From contig CM068316.1 in assembly GCA_034766995.1 (NCBI GenBank), positions 16,310,071 through 16,374,070 of the forward strand: 64,000 bases of DNA. Reading direction: 5' to 3'. Positions within the stretch are counted from its first letter, which is position 1. Each line of letters opens with the position of its first letter. Under the pieces are notes generated by a model. The model was given only the letters and a program-made list of their open reading frames with translations. It was not told where the DNA came from and made no database searches. Both the position numbers and the translations under genes were made by a program. This stretch comes from Acanthacorydalis orientalis. Its lineage: Eukaryota; Arthropoda; Insecta; Megaloptera; Corydalidae. This document shows, piece by piece, positions 51,250-60,394 of this stretch.

Positions 51250-53618
51250 CATACTTATATAATAGTAATTTTCACATATTTTTTTAACTGTTCTTTGTCT
51301 TATAAATTCAATAATCATTAAGTTTATAATTCAAAGCAGCTACATTATAATACAAATATTTTTATTTTTAAAAACATTGAAATGACATAGATTTTTATAT
51401 GTTCTGTTTAATTTAATGTAGAATAATTAATAAATTAATTCAGATAAAATAAATAAATAAGGATTGGTTCTACAAAGAATTATTGTGTAAATAAAAAATG
51501 GCGTATTTAAATAATATATTTGACTAGAAAGTATGTTTTTAAAAAAGCATACTGTAGTTTATTTTATAATTCACTATTTTTTATTATAAATAATGTGTTT
51601 TTTTACATTTTGTCTTGACAAGTTGTGTGCAGATGTGTAAATTTATGAAAAAGTACTAAATTAAAATTAGTAAATGGTATGTTTGTTATTCAGTTATTAC
51701 ATTATATTATTTTATTTGTTACAGGTGTGTGAATGCCTCGGAATCAGCAATGAAATTGATTATTTTGGACTAAAATATATTAGTCATAAAGGTGAAGAAC
51801 TTTGGCTAAATCGTCGAAATCCTATTGAAAAACAAACCGGAAATGTCAGTCCAATAAGATTTTCTCTCAGGGTGAAATTTTGGGTTCCACCTCATTTACT
51901 TCAACAAGATACTACACGGTTAGTATTTGTCATCTTTCTTATTTACATGAAAATACATGAAATTATATTTATTTTGTTAGTTAATTTTATGAAATAAAAA
52001 AATTAATAATATAAAAAGGGAAACATTATATACTATTTATTATTTAATAAAAATAATGTTAAATCTGAATTTAATTGTCCGAGTAAATGGGTGTTTATTA
52101 AAGTATTTAAAATATTTAAAAGGTCTTTGTATGAAACACAGTTAATGTACATCTTTTTTAATAAATATTTTTTATTACAGGCATTTGTTTTATATATCAG
52201 CACACCGTGATCTTTTGTCAATGAAACTTCGTCCATCAACATGGCAATCTGCTGCACATGTGATTGCATTAATAGCACAAGCAGAAGGTGGTGATTATGA
52301 TCCTTTACGGCCACCGTATGCATTGTATTCACAATGTTGTCACATAAACCCAGAGGATTCATCTTCAAAACCAGCCGATATGCTACAAAGAGTTGTTGCA
52401 GAACATAAAGGAATGAAGGTAATTTAAATAAATAAAAAAACAATTACTAATGTTAATTGTAATGAGGGTAAAACAATGCTATATTTCTTTCTAGAATATG
52501 AAATCTGCAACTGCTGAATATTGGCTGCTCAAAGAAGTTTCAACTTTTGAGTCATATGGTGAAGAAATGTTCTATGGAAAACCACAAAATTCAGTTAAAT
52601 TAGGAGTTGGACCTCATGGAATTTCTGTATACAAACTAGATTCTGAAAAAATTTGGTAAATAACTATTATTTATTTTTTTCATTTAATAAATAAACAATT
52701 TCTAATTAAAAAATTTACAATTCATAATTTTTCATGTATCTTTCACTTAATTATATTATTTAAAAAAAATCCTTAATATTCAACTCAATATATCTTTATT
52801 TTGTTCCAGTATTCCGTACACAGCTATTAGAAGTGCACAGTCTCAGAAAAGAACTTTCCGATTAGAATATTTATCAGTCGATACCCAAGAGGCTTGTTTA
52901 GAAATCAAACTTGATTCATCCCAGACTGCTAGTGGACTTTACAGAGCAATCACAGAAAAACATGCTTTTTATAGTTGTGAAACAGTTCGTAGCGCAGTTA
53001 CAGCTCAATTTATAAGAGATTTAAAGGGTACAATTATATCAATTTTCAATGAAGACTCTACTTGGGGAAAAAAATATGTATTTGATATTCGTAGAACTTG
53101 TAGAGAAGTGTATGATGATGCTAGAAGAGCTTTGTATCAGTTACCAAATATTGGAGGAGATAATTCTAACACAGAAACAAATAATACTGAGTGTTGTTCT
53201 TTGTTACCGGAATGCGAAGACGAAGTATTCCCAAGAGTAACAGAATGTGATCATTGTCAAGGGCACAAATGCAAGGTAAACTAAAATTCTATAATTCATA
53301 GTTTTGATCTTTTTATATATCCATATTTACCTATGTAATATTTAACTATGTAATATTTATTTTCAGGAATCACAAGAAAATATTGCACGACTAATGGATG
53401 CATTAACATGTCGTATTTGTATGGACAGAACAATCGATACTGTATTTTTACCATGTGCTCATGCATTGGCTTGTTCAGTTTGTGCAGCGCGTTGTGAATG
53501 CTGTCCATTGTGCCGTGCTTCAATTAAACAAGCTCAGCGTATATATTTACCTCTCGATAAACATCCTACAATCCAAATAGAATCTAGTTTTCATAAAGAA
53601 GAAATACAAAATGTTTAA
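25359..53618 (+). CDS. Mylip: E3 ubiquitin ligase MYLIP/IDOL (insect Dnr1)
   Basis: A six-exon gene for a predicted 465-residue FERM-RING ubiquitin ligase; human MYLIP has 445. The FERM domain covers about residues 1-290 and recruits membrane-protein tails; in mammals these are LDL receptor family tails. The RING finger at 397-432 reads C-x2-C...C-x-H-x3-C-x2-C...C-x2-C ([18 protein letters not shown]), with the zinc ligands in place, followed by the family's Y-L-P motif. A Cys pair (CDHC) lies in the linker before the RING, as in vertebrates (CSSC). The Drosophila homologue, Defense repressor 1, restrains the caspase Dredd in immune signalling. All splice sites are GT-AG and all junctions restore conserved residues. 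The first intron is 26 kb; the other five exons fall within 1.9 kb. Confidence 0.95.
25477..25530. repeat. (TA)n microsatellite, just inside MYLIP intron 1
   Basis: Perfect TA run starting about 30 bases after the exon 1 donor. Confidence 0.95.
25731..25804. repeat. (TA)n microsatellite
   Basis: Perfect TA run of about 36 units. Confidence 0.95.
30411..30590. promoter_or_regulatory. Cluster of HNF4-type sites, module A
   Basis: CAAAGTCCA, the HNF4-specific binding motif, occurs exactly at 30420-30428 (plus), 30465-30473 (minus, inside AGTCCAAAGTCCA, a perfect direct repeat with one-base spacing) and 30578-30586 (plus). CAAAGGTTA at 30531-30539 is a near match. An E-box CACGTG lies just before the middle site (30458-30463). 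The module sits in a GC-richer island of MYLIP intron 1. Binding is inferred from sequence only. Confidence 0.45.
34583..34944. repeat. Large palindrome with (TA)n centre (foldback element)
   Basis: The left arm (34583-34741) and right arm (about 34781-34944) are inverted copies over roughly 160 bases with few mismatches. They share, for example, CATATTAATCCCATTAATGA, ATTTAGATAATC-type sequence, GGAGGATGTGCAAAAT and ATAGTGATTTATAGATATTT. A TA run of about 38 bases forms the centre. No target duplication is clear. It resembles a foldback/MITE-type element or a recent inverted duplication, and its transcript would form one long hairpin. Confidence 0.85.
34961..35002. repeat. (TA)n microsatellite
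   Basis: TA run followed by CACACA, directly abutting the Helitron-like copy at 35021. Confidence 0.95.
35021..35290 (-). mobile_element. Helitron-like non-autonomous element, copy A
   Basis: Minus-strand copy of the family also present at 58542, 59882, 60893 and 63529. On the minus strand it begins near AAAATTATCCACGAAAA, contains AACGTTGCAATCTGTTCGCG and GGTTACATGAGG, and ends with GC-rich GACCGCAGCGAGCCCGGAAG, a hairpin (GGGGGCGAAAAGCCTCCCC) and CTAG followed by T. A 3' hairpin and a CTAG end without inverted repeats are Helitron features. No coding capacity. Confidence 0.6.
36076..36180 (+). promoter_or_regulatory. Pair of HNF4-type sites, module B
   Basis: CAAAGTCCA at 36083-36091 and at 36167-36175. 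The first lies in GGTACAAAGTCCAA, identical over 14 bases to the first site of module A. The second lies in CAAAGTCCACTT, identical over 12 bases to the last site of module A. A forkhead-like GTAAACG precedes the first site and TGAGGTCACTG, with a receptor half-site, lies about 40 bases upstream. Surrounding GC is high for this window. Confidence 0.4.
36394..36451. repeat. (TA)n microsatellite
   Basis: Perfect TA run. Another of similar type is at 36711-36756, preceded by GTGTGTGT. Confidence 0.95.
38533..38578. repeat. (TA)n microsatellite
   Basis: TA run preceded by GTGTGTGTGTATGTAT. Confidence 0.95.
39066..39147. repeat. (CT)n(TA)n compound microsatellite
   Basis: A CTCTCT run (39066-39087) passes directly into about 30 TA units. 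Confidence 0.95.
42440..42770. repeat. Interspersed repeat, related to 56801-57010 and 61540-61645
   Basis: Shares GCCATCATCTTCAGAGCGCC and, about 170 bases later, a stretch like TTTGTG...GAAAAAAGAA.ACATTTGTGAA with the segment at 56801-57010. It also shares GATTGTTACTTA plus CCATCATCTTCAGAG with 61540-61645. The element class is unknown. Confidence 0.45.
42930..42991. repeat. (TA)n microsatellite
   Basis: Perfect TA run of about 30 units. Confidence 0.95.
45939..46287. mobile_element. Non-autonomous piggyBac-like MITE (TTAA target)
   Basis: A 349-base element with perfect 14-base inverted ends, CCCTTAGCTGCCAC and GTGGCAGCTAAGGG, flanked by TTAA on both sides (45935-45938 and 46288-46291). 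The inverted similarity continues inward: GGGTCAATATGACCCCAG on the left is matched inverted on the right, and the left end carries an extra internal AGCTGCCACA. No coding capacity. It lies in MYLIP intron 1. CCCTT-type ends with TTAA are typical of piggyBac. Confidence 0.85.
47170..47370. repeat. Possible old retroelement 3' end
   Basis: On the minus strand this reads GAAGATGGCACACGTACCG then AAACTAGAAGTGGTCCAAAA, a style often seen at the ends of degenerate non-LTR or Penelope-like elements. There is no coding part nearby, and this is recognition by style only. Confidence 0.2.
51725..51918 (+). CDS. Mylip: MYLIP exon 2 (FERM F1)
   Basis: The acceptor TTACAG|GTG gives V-C-E-C-L-G-I, then IDYFGLKY and [10 protein letters not shown], which are FERM F1 hallmarks. 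Donor ACACG|GTTAGT, phase 2. Confidence 0.93.
52181..52418 (+). CDS. Mylip: MYLIP exon 3 (FERM F2)
   Basis: The acceptor TTTATTACAG|GCATTTG completes R-H-L-F-Y-I. The exon contains [21 protein letters not shown], the helical F2 lobe, and AEHKGMK at its end. Donor AAG|GTAATT, phase 0. Confidence 0.93.
52495..52655 (+). CDS. Mylip: MYLIP exon 4 (FERM F3, first part)
   Basis: Encodes [20 protein letters not shown] and [13 protein letters not shown], the start of the PH-like F3 lobe; GVGP.GIS is conserved in MYLIP. Donor ATTTG|GTAAAT, phase 2. Confidence 0.93.
52810..53275 (+). CDS. Mylip: MYLIP exon 5 (end of FERM, linker)
   Basis: Encodes C-I-P-Y-T-A-I-R, then the strongly conserved [18 protein letters not shown] and [11 protein letters not shown]...[11 protein letters not shown]. 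It ends with the Cys-rich linker [10 protein letters not shown]. Donor TGCAAG|GTAAAC, phase 0. Confidence 0.94.
53367..53618 (+). CDS. Mylip: MYLIP exon 6 (RING finger, C terminus)
   Basis: Contains the C3HC4 RING: C397, C400, C412, H414, C418, C421, C428 and C431. It then reads [15 protein letters not shown] and ends EEIQNV, TAA at 53616-53618. Confidence 0.95.
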   Translation, partial: ESQENIARLMDALTCRICMDRTIDTVFLPCAHALACSVCAARCECCPLCRASIKQAQRIYLPLDKHPTIQIESSFHKEEIQNV

Positions 53619-54461
53619 TACGAAATCTGTGCTGTAATTGAGAGAATTATTTGTTTAAAAAATGTTTCTTGATCATTGAAGTGATACAAATGGATGGTAC
53701 TATTTTTAGTAATTTTCCTACGACTGATAAATGTGGTCGATTACTGATGTTGGAGCATGTTTTTAATGTTTTTTCTGATCTCTTAGAATATTTATACATA
53801 CATGTATCTGTATGTGTACATACACAATTTTAATTTTAAATGAGTGTGTCTGTAGTATTTTTATGAATTAACCATAGTAAGTATAAGAAAAACTGATGTT
53901 TAATTAAATGTGTTTTCTTTTTTTTATATTTGTAACAATTTAAAAGATAATTATTTCTTTAAATATATTTGTAAATTAATTGAATGTCTTCCCATAAAAT
54001 ACATTACTACCCATATTTGTGTATGTATATACATACATACACAAGCAAACAAATCTAATTTCTCATTAATAACAATTTGTTTTAGTCAGTTATCAATGCA
54101 ATTATTTTTATGAATAACTTTAAGATTATCACTAGCATCATTATTATTACTATGACTTATATTAAGTTCAATTATTTTTAAAGTTAATGTAATGTATTAT
54201 ATAGATATATATGAAAAAAAATAACAAGTAATAAAAAGAACGATAATTTCATAGATTTGAATTATTGTCATACATATAGCACACAGTATACATATTAAAA
54301 CAGTAGTAAATATTTTTTATAAGTTTGTGTAAATTTCTGTTAACATATATGTGTATATGTAAACAGTTTGAACAGAAATTGTAAAAGTATACTTAAAAGT
54401 CTTTAAAAAGAACTCATATGAAGTATGTGTGTGAACATACCTTCAACACAAAATTTCAAAG

Positions 54462-54467
54462 AATAAA
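54462..54467 (+). terminator. Candidate poly(A) signal of MYLIP
   Basis: AATAAA about 840 bases after the stop codon; only one of several possible sites. Confidence 0.25.
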
Positions 54468-54699
54468 AATAATGTACTTACACAAAAATGTCTATCAAAA
54501 TTTAGGTTAGTTATTTAGTTTCAGAATAATTAATAACTTTGAAATAATAACTTTTCACACGCATTAAACTTCAGGAAATTATGTATAAGTGGTTATACAT
54601 GCAAAAACATCAAATTCTCAACAGTATTTCAGTAAATAGTCATCTTTTTTACTCAAAATAATTGCATCTATAAATTTTTCTAGTATAGTGACATGTATA

Positions 54700-54704
<5 letters not shown>

Positions 54705-54754
<50 letters not shown>
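54705..54754. repeat. (TA)n microsatellite
   Basis: Perfect TA run downstream of MYLIP. Confidence 0.95.
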
Positions 54755-54757
<3 letters not shown>

Positions 54758-55229
54758 CATGTAAATGTATACTGTGATAATGGTGCTATAGAAAATAATA
54801 AATATAAATGAGTACATTAATGATTTGTTTTTAATCATATCAAGTATTGTTTTCCATGAGTATTAAGTACACATTGAAAAATATGAAAATATAAATATTT
54901 GATTTTTTGAAAATAGTGGTTTTTTTTTTAATAACCTACATTTCCGTTAGTTTTTAATGCAAGTACATTCTCAATTAAAAAAATATTACATTCACAAATA
55001 GTTATCCAAGAGTAACATTAACATATTTGGTAATAATTATAAGTTCATTACTTTATATATATACATATATATATATGTATGATCACAAAACTTGTTAATA
55101 TATTAATCAAGATGATAAGGTTTAAAATAAAATAACTATTTGTAATTGAATTCATTAAATAGTAGTAAGTACTGTGTGTGTGTGTTTCGAGGCCTCTCCT
55201 TAGAGTTGAATTGATTTTATCCATAGTGT

Positions 55230-55314
55230 ATGAATTTTTGGTGTTTAAGCGTCATATTTGTGTTTTTGTATAGTGAGTGTAGCGTGGAAACTTTCAAAAC
55301 TGGGCCAAAATATG
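55230..55314 (+). CDS. Unrecognised secreted protein, exon 1 (signal peptide)
   Basis: ATG at 55230, 28 codons plus one base, ending in AAATATG|GTAAGG. Hydrophobic residues 3-14 followed by S-E-C-S suggest signal cleavage near residue 18-20. Confidence 0.45.
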
Positions 55315-56174
55315 GTAAGGAAATATTATACAAATTTTATAATTTTTTATAATCATCTCAATAGCTATTGACTCAGTTGCCAGAACTAAAAGAGCATTTT
55401 TGATACTGAAGAAAGTAATACTTAAATATTTATAAAACTAATAATATAAAAACAAAATTATTTATTTGAATTACAAACTTGTATAAGAAAAAACATTCGT
55501 ATCTATTATGATTTCACCCCAAAAAATCTTATCTCTTCCTGCCCCGTGCCGTTTTAATACTCTCCGTGTCTGTGTAGTAAACACTGTTTACCGCTATTTT
55601 TCATGAAAATTTCTATTTATGAAGGAATAGGATTTTTAATTAGTTGAACATCAAAGTTAATCATTACACCGCCGAGTAGTATAAAAAAACATGTATATTA
55701 TTAAGACAATAAAGAAATATAATTAAAAATATTATTACTTCGTCATAACAAACGTTTGACGATCAGTAAACTGACATTTATTGAACAATGCATTCATACC
55801 AGGATTGAGATCGATTTTGAAATAAAAGAGGGAATTAAAGTAATATTTGTGGTTTCTATCATTGGTTTTTAAAACACATCAGTACCGAATAATAGAGGAT
55901 AACAAGAAATATCAGTGTTATGTGAGTAACAGAAAGGAAGATATTTGCATATAAAAAAAACGCGGTCAACTGAGTCTACCACACCGGCATGGGAGAGTTA
56001 ATATGAAATTTAAATTTTCAATTCAAAATTTAAAAGGCAATTGATGCAGTATCAATAAAATTAAAATATTGATGTTTTAATTCTTCATTATAGAACTAAA
56101 ACAAAGACAGCCTCTAAACAAACTTAAGCCTATAGATAACTATCTTTTTGATAGTATGTCAATAGAAAACATTG
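55230..56174 (+). CDS. Unrecognised secreted protein, first two exons
   Basis: Two short exons join in phase 1 to give 55 codons open throughout. The first encodes MNFWCLSVIFVFLYSECS, a good signal peptide with an uncharged hydrophobic core, then VETFKTGPKY. The second encodes ELKQRQPLNKLKPIDNYLFD and SMSIENI, polar and lacking cysteines. The splice sites are good: TATG|GTAAGG, TTCTTCATTATAG|AA and ATTG|GTATGC. Both introns are phase 1, common in genes for secreted proteins. A stop codon lies two codons before the ATG, which fits this start. I do not recognise the family. The remaining exons were not found and may lie beyond the transposon-rich region or outside the window. It could still be a chance alignment of splice-like sites. 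Confidence 0.45.
56094..56174 (+). CDS. Unrecognised secreted protein, exon 2
   Basis: An 81-base exon, phase 1 at both ends, so a symmetrical exon. The other two frames contain stops, and the frame used is the one exon 1 requires. Confidence 0.42.
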
Positions 56175-56339
56175 GTATGCTCTTTTTCATTTTATGAAAA
56201 ATCATATTGCATTTTCTCAAATATATTTAAGTAGTATTTTTCAAATAAATGGTTTCAAAAATAGTTTTAAATTAATTTTAATCATTTTAGAATAAACTAT
56301 TTTTTAGAACTTCAGCTTGATGTTTATTTTTTTCACATA

Positions 56340-56405
<66 letters not shown>
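56340..56405. repeat. (TA)n microsatellite
   Basis: Perfect TA run of about 33 units. Confidence 0.95.
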
Positions 56406-56408
<3 letters not shown>

Positions 56409-57548
56409 TCAATTTACGCTTCTACATAAAATTATTAAAGGGAGGCGCAGGGGTTAAGAAACGTCATATTATTTTTTATTTAATATTTTAGTTCAATTCA
56501 ATACTAAAATACAATTGATCTAAAATACTAAATTTACATATTATAGTAGAGGAGTATACAGCCTGGAAGCTGAATTTGCTGTTACTTGAAAATTTCTTTT
56601 GCAAGAACAAACTATTAAGACTTTTCATAAAATCTAGTTTTTATACTTTTTTAATTTTCTCAAGTTCGATCAGATTTTTTGAATAGGTGGTATTGGAAAT
56701 GACTTACACAACCAACTTCTTTCTTAGCATACAAACTGTATATAATTTTGAAAGTTGACAATTTGTAGCGTTTTCACGAATGGTTTTTTTACCACACAGC
56801 GCCATCATTCTCAGAGCTCCAAGGTACAGAAAAAAATCTGAAATTGACATATTTTTCTGTACCTTGACGCTCTGAGGGTGATTGCATTGCCATCAAAATC
56901 CGCATAAGCTACAATCAATAATAATTTATTGAAATTTTTCATTGAAAAAATTTGATGTTGTTTGTGTGAGGAAAAAGAAATCATTTGTGAAAGTGATTTA
57001 GCCACATTGTCAACTGTTTTGCGACAATTTGTAGATGTTGGACATTGGTTGTGTTATAATTGTGCAATAAAAGTGTATATTATTGTACAATAAATTAAAA
57101 ATATGCATTTGTTTTTTTATTATCAGAATGATAAAACGTGCATTAATTTTTCCAACGTGTAAAAAAGCATGATGATTGGTTGACTTATACTCGCGTTATA
57201 AATATGAAAAAGAGATATTAAGGTTAATTTTTTATTTTTGTTTTTAAAATAATAAAAATGTACTTTCGGCACACTTATGCCATACGTCAGATAATGATAT
57301 ATATATATATGTATATCGATTTCTATAATTTTATATTTTGACTCGACGATTCAAGTTTCATTAACCATTAATATGATTAATTGCAATTTGACACCATATA
57401 AATTTTAATTATAAAATCAATTAAACAAAAAAAAGCTCCGAAACGAAAGCTAGACGTTATTTTTCAATAAAAATACAATAAGTTATAAGTAAATGCAATT
57501 TTTATATTTCTATTTGCTTATAATTTTAATTAAAATTGACAGATTATT
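56406..57548. other. Stretch downstream of the secreted-protein exons
   Basis: Apart from the foldback repeat at 56801-56885 and its flank to about 57010, I see no gene or exon that continues the preceding frame convincingly. An acceptor-like CTTTCTTAG near 56729 leads to a short frame that stops after 14 codons. Confidence 0.4.
56801..56885. repeat. Small foldback sequence in interspersed repeat
   Basis: GCCATCATTCTCAGAGC...AAGGTACAGAAAAA is followed after a short spacer by its near inverse, TTTTTCTGTACCTTGACGC...GAGGGTGATTGC. The repeat family is the one also seen at 42440 and 61540. Confidence 0.5.
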
Positions 57549-58232
57549 TTGAATTCATTGGGCATTCAGGTGTTTATAAAGATAATACGAGTTCAAAACA
57601 ATCGGAAACGTCCATCAAAGTGGCTAGACCGAGGTGAAACACCAAAACAGTATCCTAAACCGATTCTTCATGAAAAAAAGATTATAGTTACTGTTTGGTG
57701 GTCGGCAAGTAGCACCATTCACTACAATGACTACAACTTCTTAAATCCTGGTGAGACAATAACAACAGAAAAATATTTCCAGGAAATGGAAAAAATGCAT
57801 GAGAAGTTGCATCGTTTACGCCCAGCGTTAGTCAATCGAAGAGGATCAATTCTTCTTCATGACAACGCCCGACCACACGTCTCACAAATGTCTTGAAAAA
57901 AATTAAACGAACTGTGTTATGAAACCTTATCTCACCCACCTAATTCTTCGGATCTGTCTCCGACAGTTTATCATTTTTCAAAAAAAAATAGTATTCTATG
58001 AATTCTATGAGAGAAGGTTTTCAAAAATCAAACATCAGCTCAAAGCGTTTTCGATAAATTTATTAATTCTAGGACTCAAAAATTCCATCTTGTAGGAATA
58101 AATAAACTTCTTTCAGTTAGAAGAAATGTGTGCAGACCAATGGTCTTTATTTTGATTAATAAATATAATTTTTAACTGATATATATGCGTCTTGATACTC
58201 GATACGTAAAAACCGCAATTATTTTTGCACCA

Positions 58233-58237
<5 letters not shown>
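57549..58237 (+). pseudogene. Mariner transposase remnant (cecropia/Hsmar1-like)
   Basis: The C-terminal half of a Tc1/mariner transposase of the mariner family. Recognisable parts are WLDRGETPK, IVTVWWSASSTIHY, FLNPGETITTEKY, LRPALVNRRGSILLHDNARP and, after an in-frame TGA (57894-57896), KKLNELCYETL.HPP.SSDLSPTVYHF. The last Asp of the D,D34D catalytic triad is replaced by Val (in SPTVYH), and more stops follow. The N-terminal part and the 5' inverted repeat are missing. The 3' inverted repeat is still present at 58208-58237. The element is dead. Confidence 0.88.
58208..58237 (-). repeat. 3' terminal inverted repeat of the mariner
   Basis: AAAAACCGCAATTATTTTTG then CACCAACTT. Its reverse complement begins with the GTTGGTGCAAAA...TTGCGGTTTTT pattern of Hsmar1/cecropia-type mariner ends. 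It abuts a TA array, in keeping with the TA target of mariners. Confidence 0.8.

Positions 58238-58290
<53 letters not shown>
58238..58290. repeat. (TA)n microsatellite next to mariner end
   Basis: TA run starting at the outer edge of the mariner terminal repeat. Confidence 0.95.
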
Positions 58291-58291
<1 letters not shown>

Positions 58292-58482
58292 ATCCACTTT
58301 TATGTCTCAAATTTTTATTTTGCTAATACACAGTTTATTTATTTAAATGAGAAATTTATTAGTACAACTCGAAACATACAATCAGATAGAAAACTGGCTG
58401 TTCTTGTTTTGAATATATTGTTTTGTAAATATCAACCAACCATTTTGATATCTCTATCTATCTATCTATAGATGTATGTATG

Positions 58483-58541
<59 letters not shown>

Positions 58542-58542
<1 letters not shown>

Positions 58543-58733
58543 ATCAAAATTATCCACAAAAACTAAAAGAAATCCATAACGTCGACTTATTTATTTGGGA
58601 CGCGGCTTTTATAAAACACTCAAATATTTATTGTTGCATTTGGTTACATGTACATGCTTATAATTGACAAGTGGGCGATCACAGTGAGCCCGGGGGTTGA
58701 CAAGTGAAGCGAGTAGGAAGCGGTACGCCCTAG
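58542..58733 (+). mobile_element. Helitron-like non-autonomous element, copy B
   Basis: Begins AATCAAAATTATCCAC, contains CGTCGACTTATTTATTTGGG and GGTTACATGTACATGCTTAT, and ends with AAGCGGTACGCCCTAG followed by T. It is short and lacks the central AACGTTGCAA part. A (TA)n and GA-repeat tract lies directly before it. Confidence 0.6.
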
Positions 58734-59776
58734 TTTTATAAAAAGTACATTTTTTCCAAAATTCTAATACAGTTACGATCGGGACGCAAGTTTAAACCTG
58801 ACATTATGAGTATTGAGGTCAGTGCATATTTATACTTAGAACAAATTGTAAAAAAACACGAGTTTTTTTAAACCAGATTACTAGTTTATACTTTAGCCTG
58901 TTTTATCTTTTCTTGTCTTCTCTAGAATTATTTGTGGTGTATTATTTCTTCTCTAAAAATGTTGTTATATACACCAAATATATCGTAATTGATATTTTAT
59001 TTCACATATATATATATATATATATAATTTGTAGTTTTTTTATAACAATATGACTATTATATTATATCTTTAACTAGAAGTTAATTAGAACTATTTAACT
59101 AGAACTTAATTTCACAATTCAAAAAAAAATTAATTCATTAAAAACTTCGGTTATATTTAATTATATTACTTACAATTTTTGAACCTTAGATTTATTTTTT
59201 TAAATTTATGCTTTAATACAGATCAACTGAAAAATAAGAACAAGGGCGCGCTGATAATTTATCCTTCGTAAACTGAAAAAAGTGAATAATACTTGCCAGC
59301 GGATTAAAAAACATATTTTTATACAAGTTTCTCAAACTAGTTTTGTAACATAGATTCTTGTGCAAATTTATTTCCATAACTTTATACCAAAATTATTAGA
59401 ATATATTCCATACGAATTTAAAAATATATTATTGTTAAACTCGACATTTTATAAATGAATAATAATGTTAAAATTTAATTTTTATAATGTATGAGTATAC
59501 ATATTAAAATTAGAAATCGATCGATTTAAGTTTAATCGAGCTTTATATTTTATTAAAAAGATTTTTTTTATAAAATTTTACAAATCTACTATTTCAAAAC
59601 GTCATATTTTTTGAATAAAGTGAGTATCTTTAATTAGGTGAATTTCAGTCTCTCCTAAGTTAAAAAATAGAACTTATATCAAAATAAAGGAACTATTGTG
59701 TATTTTTCAACTTAAAATGAACTTCAGTAAACAAGAATAAAAAGAGATAGATATACAAGTATATATACAAATATAA

Positions 59777-59801
<25 letters not shown>

Positions 59802-59868
<67 letters not shown>
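59802..59868. repeat. (TA)n microsatellite
   Basis: Long TA run immediately before Helitron-like copy C. Confidence 0.95.
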
Positions 59869-59870
<2 letters not shown>

Positions 59871-59881
59871 CTATATATATT

Positions 59882-60141
59882 TCTATATATATAAAATCAA
59901 AATTGTCCACAAAAAATGTTCGATGACGTCGACTTATTTGTTTATGACGTCGAGGTTTCATGATACCTAAATATGTTTATCTTATATATCAAACAGCAAC
60001 GTTGCAATCTGTCTGCGATAATGATTATATAGGCATAAATGAGTTTTAAAAAATATTATTATTGTTTTATTCGGTTACATGTAAAGGCTTATAATTGACA
60101 AGTGGGAGCGAGTGCAGCGAGTAGGGGGCGGAGCCCCCTTG
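59882..60141 (+). mobile_element. Helitron-like non-autonomous element, copy C
   Basis: The most complete copy, about 260 bases. It starts TCTATATATATAAAATC, a common Helitron 5' end form. It then carries GTCCACAAAAAATG, GACGTCGACTTATTTGTTTA, AACGTTGCAATCTGTCTGCG, TTATTCGGTTACATGTAAAG and GAGCGAGTGCAGCGAGTA, and ends in a perfect hairpin GGGGGCGGAGCCCCC and CTTG. Confidence 0.65.
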
Positions 60142-60394
60142 TATATACAGCAACATCCCGAGTTACCTAACATGCGATTTACGTAAATTCGTAGTTACGT
60201 ATAAATCTCGAAAATTACAACTTGTTGTTCAATTGATGAGCTTTTCAATTGAAGCAAGTAGTTTAACTGATATTTTATGCTTTGAAATGAGGTTTATAAC
60301 AAAGTCGCGATTTCTTTAAAAATACAAGCCTTTTTTGTAAATGTTTTCTTCCCAGCAGTGGCTCTTTCGCTGGCCTGTAACTTCTCAAATCAGT

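Larger units (their letters stand above)
25446..51724 (+). other. MYLIP intron 1 (26 kb)
   Basis: No convincing coding exon was found on either strand. It holds many (TA)n arrays, a large palindrome (34583-34944), a minus-strand Helitron-like copy (35021-35290), a TTAA-type MITE (45939-46287), an interspersed repeat (42440-42770), and islands of higher GC at about 30180-30700, 36000-36340, 45380-45560 and 49690-50110. The first two GC islands carry HNF4-type sites and may be enhancers. I do not recognise the island at 49690-50110, which is open on the minus strand for 83 codons. Confidence 0.75.
53619..55229. other. MYLIP 3' UTR and intergenic DNA
   Basis: No gene seen. The first part is MYLIP 3' UTR. 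A (TA)n array lies at 54705-54754. The last ~60 bases are richer in GC (TTTCGAGGCCTCTCC) and may belong to the promoter or leader of the next gene. Confidence 0.5.
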
